This document shows positions 59,588-64,000 of a DNA stretch of 64,000 bases, in pieces. Location of the stretch: assembly GCA_031553035.1 (NCBI GenBank), contig JAVBLY010000005.1, positions 270,553-334,552 on the forward strand, in the 5' to 3' direction. Every line of letters starts with the position of its first letter. The stretch's first letter is position 1. The notes under the pieces are model-generated. The model did not search any database. It worked only from the letters and a program-made list of their open reading frames with translations, and was not told the origin of the DNA. The DNA is from JAVBLY01 sp031553035. Lineage in GTDB: Bacteria; Bacillota; Clostridia; Peptostreptococcales; Anaerovoracaceae. The position numbers and the translations under genes were made by a program.

Positions 59588-60435
59588 TGGACTTTGATAA
59601 TCTTGATCCGAAATATTCTTATCTTTATGTGGCCGGGGACACAGCAGAATCCGCCACAAAAAGGCTCATAAATATAATAGAGGTCTTAAGGAGGGAATGC
59701 CCGTGGGACAGAGAACAGACTCACGATAGTCTGAAAGTTTGTCTCATAGAAGAATCATATGAAGTTTGCGATGCCATAGACAAAAAAGACGACGACCTGT
59801 TAGAGGAAGAATTAGGAGATGTTTTGCTGCAAATTGTTTTTCATGCCCAAATCGGAGAAGAAAATGGCAAATTTTTGTTTAAAGACATAGCTAACGGGGT
59901 AAGTGAAAAAATGGTACGCAGACACCCCCATATTTTTTCCGATGAAAGCGCTAAAAGTGTTGACAAAGCACTTGAAAGATGGGAAAATGTGAAAAGACAT
60001 GAAAAGGGCGACATTACAACGTCTCGCAGTATGAAAGACATACCAAAAGCACTGCCTGCGCTGACAAAATCTTATAAGGTGCAGTCTAAGGCAGCAAATG
60101 TTGGATTCGACTGGGATGATGTAAAATATGCTCTCGAAAAGGTGGCCGAAGAGAAGAAAGAATTGGAAGCCGCCATGGAAGATGACTCTAAATCGGATAT
60201 GGCACTTGAACTGGGGGACCTATTATTCTCAGTCGTGAACGTAGCAAGATTTTTAGACATCGATCCAGAAGAAGCATTAAACAGAACTTCACAGAAATTC
60301 ATAGACAGATTCTCATATATTGAAGAATCTGCCACCCAAAGAAAATTGAATTTAGAAGAAATGTCACTTGAAGATATGGACGCTCTGTGGAACGAAGCCA
60401 AGAATATCGGCGGAATCAAAGCACCACATAAGTGA
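59587..60435 (+). CDS. mazG: MazG nucleoside triphosphate pyrophosphohydrolase
   Basis: A 282-aa two-domain all-alpha NTP pyrophosphatase. The first MazG domain has ECPWDREQTHDSLKVCLIEESYEVCDAI near residue 37 and EEELGDVLLQIVFHA near 75 (E-x2-E and E-x3-D metal sites). A second such domain covers about 170-265. It starts in the stop of the flippase (TAATG). The N-terminal tetrapyrrole-methylase domain of YabN is absent; only the MazG part is present. It hydrolyses abnormal or excess NTPs. Confidence 0.93.
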   Translation: MDFDNLDPKYSYLYVAGDTAESATKRLINIIEVLRRECPWDREQTHDSLKVCLIEESYEVCDAIDKKDDDLLEEELGDVLLQIVFHAQIGEENGKFLFKDIANGVSEKMVRRHPHIFSDESAKSVDKALERWENVKRHEKGDITTSRSMKDIPKALPALTKSYKVQSKAANVGFDWDDVKYALEKVAEEKKELEAAMEDDSKSDMALELGDLLFSVVNVARFLDIDPEEALNRTSQKFIDRFSYIEESATQRKLNLEEMSLEDMDALWNEAKNIGGIKAPHK

Positions 60436-60486
60436 AGAACTGTTAATGATAAAAGCTTAAGTTTATTTTTTAAGGAGGAATTATTC

Positions 60487-60765
60487 ATGAATAAAGCAGA
60501 ATTGATTGCAGCGGTTGCTGACAAAACAGGTTTCACAAAGAAGGATGCTGAGGTATCAGTAAATGCACTTATTTCAACTATCGAAGGCGCTCTCGTAAAG
60601 GGTGACAAAGTTCAGCTTATCGGATTCGGAACTTTCGAAGTTCGTCAGAGAAAAGCTAGACAGGGTAGAAACCCAAGAAAACCTGATGAAATCATCAAGA
60701 TAAAGGCTGCAAAAGCTCCTGTTTTCAAGGCTGGAAAAGCTCTCAAAGATGCAGTGAACAAATAA
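60487..60765 (+). CDS. hup: DNA-binding protein HU
   Basis: A 92-aa nucleoid protein: MNKAELIAAVADKTGFTKKD at the start and the DNA-contacting arm GFGTFEVRQRKARQGRNPRK with KPVFKAGKALKDAVN-like end. AAGGAGGAA lies before the ATG. The gene stands between mazG and yabO as in Bacillus, and is followed by a terminator. Confidence 0.97.
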   Translation: MNKAELIAAVADKTGFTKKDAEVSVNALISTIEGALVKGDKVQLIGFGTFEVRQRKARQGRNPRKPDEIIKIKAAKAPVFKAGKALKDAVNK

Positions 60766-60793
60766 GATTCAACTTTATTTGATTATAGAAGTG

Positions 60794-60819
60794 GGGCGGC
60801 TGTATAGCTGCCCTATTTT
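60794..60819 (+). terminator. Terminator after hup
   Basis: GGGCGGC (60794-60800) / GCTGCCC (60807-60813), one G-T pair, then TATTTTTAT. Confidence 0.8.
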
Positions 60820-60854
60820 TATACTTAATGTGTTTATGAGAAGGAATAATAAAA

Positions 60855-61139
60855 TTGAGATTAGATAAGTATTTAAAAATATCAAGACTAATAAAAAGAA
60901 GGACAGTTGCAAAGGAAGCCTGCGATAAAGGGCGCGTCGAAGTCAACGGCAGAATTGCAAAAGCCGGTACTGACGTTGGAATCGGCGATACTATGACTAT
61001 ACGCTTCGGAAATTCTGTACTTGAGGCTAAAGTACTGGCTGTAAATGAAAAAGCAAAAAAGGAGGACGCGTCCTCCCTTTACGAAATAATCAGCAGAACA
61101 GGTATCAATTCCCAAGACGATTCTGGATCAGAGGGCTGA
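60855..61139 (+). CDS. rqcP: S4-domain RNA-binding protein (RqcP/YabO type)
   Basis: A 94-aa protein starting at TTG 60855. The S4 fold is clear: MRLDKYLKISRLIKRRTVAKEACDKG RV, VNGRIAKAGTDVG, followed by a basic end. Proteins of this type (YabO/RqcP) help ribosome quality control add C-terminal alanine tails. Position after hup supports the assignment. The C-terminal ~20 residues are acidic and Ser-rich. It ends overlapping the convergent folT by 35 bp. Confidence 0.85.
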   Translation: MRLDKYLKISRLIKRRTVAKEACDKGRVEVNGRIAKAGTDVGIGDTMTIRFGNSVLEAKVLAVNEKAKKEDASSLYEIISRTGINSQDDSGSEG

Positions 61140-61626
61140 GCCTGTTCCAAATAAAAGGGATCAAAAAGACCTGAATAGGTATCATTATTACTGTTTTAAG
61201 TATTCTTGCCGGAATCAAAGCCATAACACCCTGATCCATTATTAAATAAAGCCAGAATGTATCAAGTCCAAGATTCAGCACTATACATATAATAAGAGAC
61301 GCAGGGAGAACAGTTTTCCATGTGACCGGCTTCTTGTATAGAAAAAAACCAAATGTGATGCCCGTAAGAAATGCAGTAAGAGTAAACCCCGGAAAATAAG
61401 GAGCGATAGGGAAGAGGAGAGCTCCCAGAAAATCTCCAAGTGCATAAGCAGCACCGGCCCACCACGGTCCATACATGATCGCCGTCAGGGCTACAGGCAA
61501 AAACCCAAATCCGATCCTGACTATAGGCGTATTGATGGAAAGAAATCTGGTCAAAATGATTTCCAGTGCCATGAGAAATGCTACGATGGGAATGGTAGAT
61601 AATTTGAATTTACGTTTCGCTTCCAT
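61105..61626 (-). CDS. folT: Folate ECF transporter substrate-binding subunit
   Basis: A 173-aa S component with six hydrophobic segments. ATG 61626 follows GAGGAGG (on the minus strand near 61633-61639). Features are LMALEIILTRFL near residue 17 and GFLPVALTAIMYGPWWAGAAYALGDFLGALLFP near 43, typical of FolT. A tetrahydrofolate riboswitch directly upstream strongly supports folate as substrate. Shared ECF ATPases and T protein are not in the window. Confidence 0.93.
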   Translation of the reverse strand: MEAKRKFKLSTIPIVAFLMALEIILTRFLSINTPIVRIGFGFLPVALTAIMYGPWWAGAAYALGDFLGALLFPIAPYFPGFTLTAFLTGITFGFFLYKKPVTWKTVLPASLIICIVLNLGLDTFWLYLIMDQGVMALIPARILKTVIMIPIQVFLIPFIWNRLSPLIQNRLGN

Positions 61627-61683
61627 TAAAAAAACCTCCTCACTTGAGTAGCTCATCTGCACCAGGTGTGAAAGTTTCAGTGC

Positions 61684-61805
61684 AGTAGCGGATGCAACAT
61701 TGTATCGCAACAGTTTGTTTTTCGTTCACAGGCAACATCCCATCCTGTGACACTCAGGTCTTTTGGTACAGCGTACCGGGCCAACGCACAATGCTTACTC
61801 TACTC
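61684..61805 (-). promoter_or_regulatory. Tetrahydrofolate (THF) riboswitch
   Basis: Read on the minus strand, GAGTAGAGTAAGC is followed by GGATGGGATGTTGCC and TTGCATCCGCTACT, the core blocks of the THF riboswitch (GAGUAGNUGA, GGGAUGU, UUGCAUCCGCU). AGTAG/CTACT makes P1 and CATTG/CAATG P2. It lies about 58 nt upstream of folT. A GAGCTACTC copy further downstream could compete with P1, and a CTC/GAG pair can mask part of the GAGGAGG site, so control is probably translational. Confidence 0.88.
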
Positions 61806-61876
61806 GTCAAACATATTGATTTATATGGAAATAATACCATTTACAATTATGAAAGGCAACATATATAATAGGTAAC

Positions 61877-62593
61877 ATGAAAAACAATAAAGACGCTCAC
61901 AATAATGGCTGTATGATATGCGGTGAAGAGCTTGTGTATCAAGCAAACAGCAATCTACTGATATGCAACATATGCGGTAATGAATTTGAAAGCAATATAT
62001 CTTGTCCTTCAGGGCACTTTGTCTGCAACAAGTGTCATGGTGATAATAGTAGATTAGCTGTTCATAACATCTGCCTCGATACCGATTCTATAAATCCTTT
62101 TGAAATTATAAAATCAGTGATGGACTGCGACGGGGTGAATATGCATGGCCCTGAACATCACTATATAGTAGCTTGTGCGCTTCTTTCTGCATTTTGTAAT
62201 GCCGCTGATAGCAGAGAAAAGCTGGAAGAGTTTTTGAGTGAAGCGATAAAAAGAGGTGAGCAGGTCCCAGGTGGCACATGTGGCTTTTGGGGTGCATGCG
62301 GAGCCTCAATCAGCGCAGGCATATTTATAAGTATCATTGCAGGAGTAACTCCATTGAGCAAAGAAGAATATGGGTTGCCTTCGCTTATGACAGCTGACAT
62401 TTCTAAGGAGATAGCAAGTATCGGGGGACCGAGGTGCTGCAAGAGAAATTCTTATCTTGCAATAATAAGCGCAATGGAAAGAACTCGGGAACTTACCGGA
62501 ATTGAAATGGAAACGGATGAGGATATAATGTGTCACTACAGTCATATGAATAATGAATGTACAGGAAATAGGTGCCCATTTTTTAGTGGTTAA
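61877..62593 (+). CDS. DUF5714-family cysteine-rich protein
   Basis: A 238-aa protein. The N-terminal ~50 residues form zinc-ribbon-like pairs (CMICGEEL, CNICGNEF, CPSGHFVCNKCHG). The DUF5714 core follows, with GGTCGFWGACGASISAGIF near residue 132 and GGPRCCKRNSYLAI near 183. The function of DUF5714 is unknown; it is seen near radical SAM or methyltransferase genes. Its stop overlaps the start of a radical SAM gene (TAATG), so the two are coupled. Upstream is the divergent THF riboswitch unit. Confidence 0.85.
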   Translation: MKNNKDAHNNGCMICGEELVYQANSNLLICNICGNEFESNISCPSGHFVCNKCHGDNSRLAVHNICLDTDSINPFEIIKSVMDCDGVNMHGPEHHYIVACALLSAFCNAADSREKLEEFLSEAIKRGEQVPGGTCGFWGACGASISAGIFISIIAGVTPLSKEEYGLPSLMTADISKEIASIGGPRCCKRNSYLAIISAMERTRELTGIEMETDEDIMCHYSHMNNECTGNRCPFFSG

Positions 62594-63813
62594 TGAAGGC
62601 AATAATGAAAACATATCAAATTGAAGGCAATGAATTGGATTCCATCGAACTGAAATGTCTTATGGTAAGCAAAGGTGTAAAAGTCGGTAAGGATGTATAC
62701 AAGAAATATTCTCCCGTAAGCAGACTTGACATCAGTCCTCTGACCTGCAACTGCATGATACTATCAGACGGAACAATAGTACAGCTAACCGACATGCAAT
62801 TCCATCTTCAGTATCTGATGGGCGTACTATCCTGGAGCAACTTAAAGCTGCTTCGTTATGCATCGGAACTTGGTACTCCTTTTACAATACAGATTATAGA
62901 TGGCAAACCCGCACTTTTTTATAAAAAAGAATTCCTTGATTTTGTAACTTTTCCTGAAAAAACGGATTTCTATAAACAGAAAACACCCGGGGGACTTCCT
63001 TTCATTGGAAATGCAGTTATTCAGGGACTGGACTGGGTAGCCTTTCAGTGTATGTGGCCATGTGAATTTGCTGCTGCAGGGGAGCCATGTGAATTCTGTT
63101 TCAGCGGTGCTGCTTTCGAAGTTATGGCAAGAAAAGGAAAACCACTACCCAAAGCTTTATCTTCTCAGGATTTTGTCAGTATAGTCGATTACGCAGTGAA
63201 GAACGTCAATACATATAACATACAGATTACCGGAGGTTCGACGTTTCAAGGTGAAACTGAAAAAAAGCACATCTTATCATACCTTCGCGCAATGAATGAA
63301 AGTAAAAACAGAAACATGATCGAAGATGTTCTCTTATATATAACTCCTCCTGAAGATCCTTCCACGGCAGATGAATACTTTTCGCTGGGAGGGACCCGGA
63401 TCGCCTGCAGTCTTGAGGTCTGGAACGAGAAGCTTGCAGAGACAATAACTCCAGGCAAGATAAAATATACCACCAGAAAAAGACATATGAAAATAATGGA
63501 AGATATCGTAGATAGACATGGACCTGGCTCCGCTTTCTCAAATTTCATAATAGGTGTGGAGCCTTTTGAAAGTCTCAGGGAAGGAGCTACCGCACTAGCG
63601 GAAAGAGGAATCATCCCGACGGCTTCTGTCTGGATGCCTATGGGTAGGCCTGTCATGGGAAGCATGGAAACACCATGGATAGATTTCTATAGAAGAGTCA
63701 AAGATCTTTATGCTGAATTATACTTAAAATATTCACTTGAACCATCCGGATGCTGCGGCTTGAATGTGTGCATAGAAAGGGATATTTTTAAGTATTCTCA
63801 GAGCCTTATGTAA
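62593..63813 (+). CDS. Radical SAM protein with non-canonical CX8CX2C motif
   Basis: A 406-aa protein. The cluster motif is WPCEFAAAGEPCEFCFSG near residues 154-171, in which the first and second Cys are eight residues apart instead of three. A SAM-binding ITGGSTFQGETE (GGE-like) motif near 214 and SLEVWNE, GVEPFESLREGA strands follow a TIM-barrel order. Two extra cysteines (GCCGLNVCIE) close the protein. It is coupled to the DUF5714 gene. The substrate is unknown; the pair may form a maturation or cofactor-modifying system. Confidence 0.85.
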   Translation: MKAIMKTYQIEGNELDSIELKCLMVSKGVKVGKDVYKKYSPVSRLDISPLTCNCMILSDGTIVQLTDMQFHLQYLMGVLSWSNLKLLRYASELGTPFTIQIIDGKPALFYKKEFLDFVTFPEKTDFYKQKTPGGLPFIGNAVIQGLDWVAFQCMWPCEFAAAGEPCEFCFSGAAFEVMARKGKPLPKALSSQDFVSIVDYAVKNVNTYNIQITGGSTFQGETEKKHILSYLRAMNESKNRNMIEDVLLYITPPEDPSTADEYFSLGGTRIACSLEVWNEKLAETITPGKIKYTTRKRHMKIMEDIVDRHGPGSAFSNFIIGVEPFESLREGATALAERGIIPTASVWMPMGRPVMGSMETPWIDFYRRVKDLYAELYLKYSLEPSGCCGLNVCIERDIFKYSQSLM

Positions 63814-63860
63814 TCATATAAATTATTCGCCAAATATCTTCAACTTTCTAAAAAAAGAAG

Positions 63861-63889
63861 TTGACTTGGAAAGTTGAGTGTAGTAATAT
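63861..63889 (+). promoter_or_regulatory. Strong promoter, probably of an rRNA operon
   Basis: TTGACT (63861-63866), exactly 17 nt, TAATAT (63884-63889). CAACTTTC (63841-63848) and GAAAGTTG (63869-63876) flank the -35 box as a dyad. Confidence 0.75.
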
Positions 63890-63892
63890 ATA

Positions 63893-64000
63893 TACTGTTC
63901 CGCTCAAAGAGGAGCGGGATAAAACGGTGCCAAAAAAAGGCGCCCGAACCTTGAAAACTACATAGTGTAGAGATTTAGTCAAATATAAACCCTTCGGGGT
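63893..64000 (+). other. Leader of a probable rRNA operon
   Basis: After a CCGCTC/GAGCGG hairpin (63900-63918) the text ACCTTGAAAACTACATAGTG is typical of pre-rRNA leader or spacer sequence in Firmicutes. The 16S gene itself is not reached, so this is inference from the motif. Confidence 0.6.

Overview
The window reads as a low-to-moderate G+C, strictly anaerobic Firmicute of the class Clostridia, most likely an amino-acid or 4-hydroxybutyrate fermenter of the Anaerovorax/Eubacterium type. The evidence is a complete 4-hydroxybutyrate (GABA/succinate) route with oxygen-labile 4-hydroxybutyryl-CoA dehydratase, large flavin/iron-sulfur oxidoreductases, remnants of an aldehyde:ferredoxin oxidoreductase locus, a class III fructose bisphosphatase, ECF-type folate uptake, and the Bacillus/Clostridium gene orders tmk-holB-ricT-trmN-abrB and glmU-prs-pth-mfd-spoVB-mazG-hup-yabO. 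The lineage name is inference.

Layout. 1-15 kb is catabolism and redox: a flavin/Fe-S/NuoG-like fusion protein cut by the left edge, thiN and metY on the minus strand, then NifU-like protein, abfD, a small CGGC protein, abfT and abfH (4-hydroxybutyrate to crotonyl-CoA), a divergent two-component pair, an iron alcohol dehydrogenase, and a decayed ferredoxin/aldehyde oxidoreductase with an intact MoaD-like gene. 15-17 kb holds a short SSB and six tRNA genes with a structured repeat that directly follows two of them. 17-34 kb is accessory: two overlapping radical SAM genes, lipoproteins, a secreted membrane-anchored protein whose first mature domain is almost eukaryotic ubiquitin, a SulP transporter, fbp, azlCD, a repeat-rich secreted amidase, an AraC regulator, an orphan prepilin, then a non-coding island (structured repeats, a 300-bp MITE, a duplicated tRNA-Arg 3' end), small regulators and a toxin-antitoxin pair. 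34-61 kb is core: ftsEX with an M23 hydrolase, recJ, ctpA, replication, translation and cell-wall genes. 61-64 kb has a tetrahydrofolate riboswitch with folT, a DUF5714/radical SAM pair and the promoter and leader of what looks like an rRNA operon.

How the parts work together. AbfT activates 4-hydroxybutyrate with CoA, AbfD dehydrates it to crotonyl-CoA and AbfH makes 4-hydroxybutyrate from succinate semialdehyde. The left-edge flavoprotein probably balances NADH, NADPH and ferredoxin in the same metabolism. FtsEX probably controls the M23 hydrolase encoded directly after it. MurA, MurC, a GlmU acetyltransferase domain and a SpoVB/MurJ-like flippase serve peptidoglycan precursor synthesis.

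The most striking item is at 20145-20954 (minus). A signal peptide is followed by a domain identical to human ubiquitin at 66 of 76 positions (my comparison with the remembered human sequence). It keeps all seven lysines and the Leu8/Ile44/Val70 patch, but its C-terminal Arg-Gly-Gly is replaced by Pro-Pro-Ser and it continues into an Ig-like domain and a membrane anchor.
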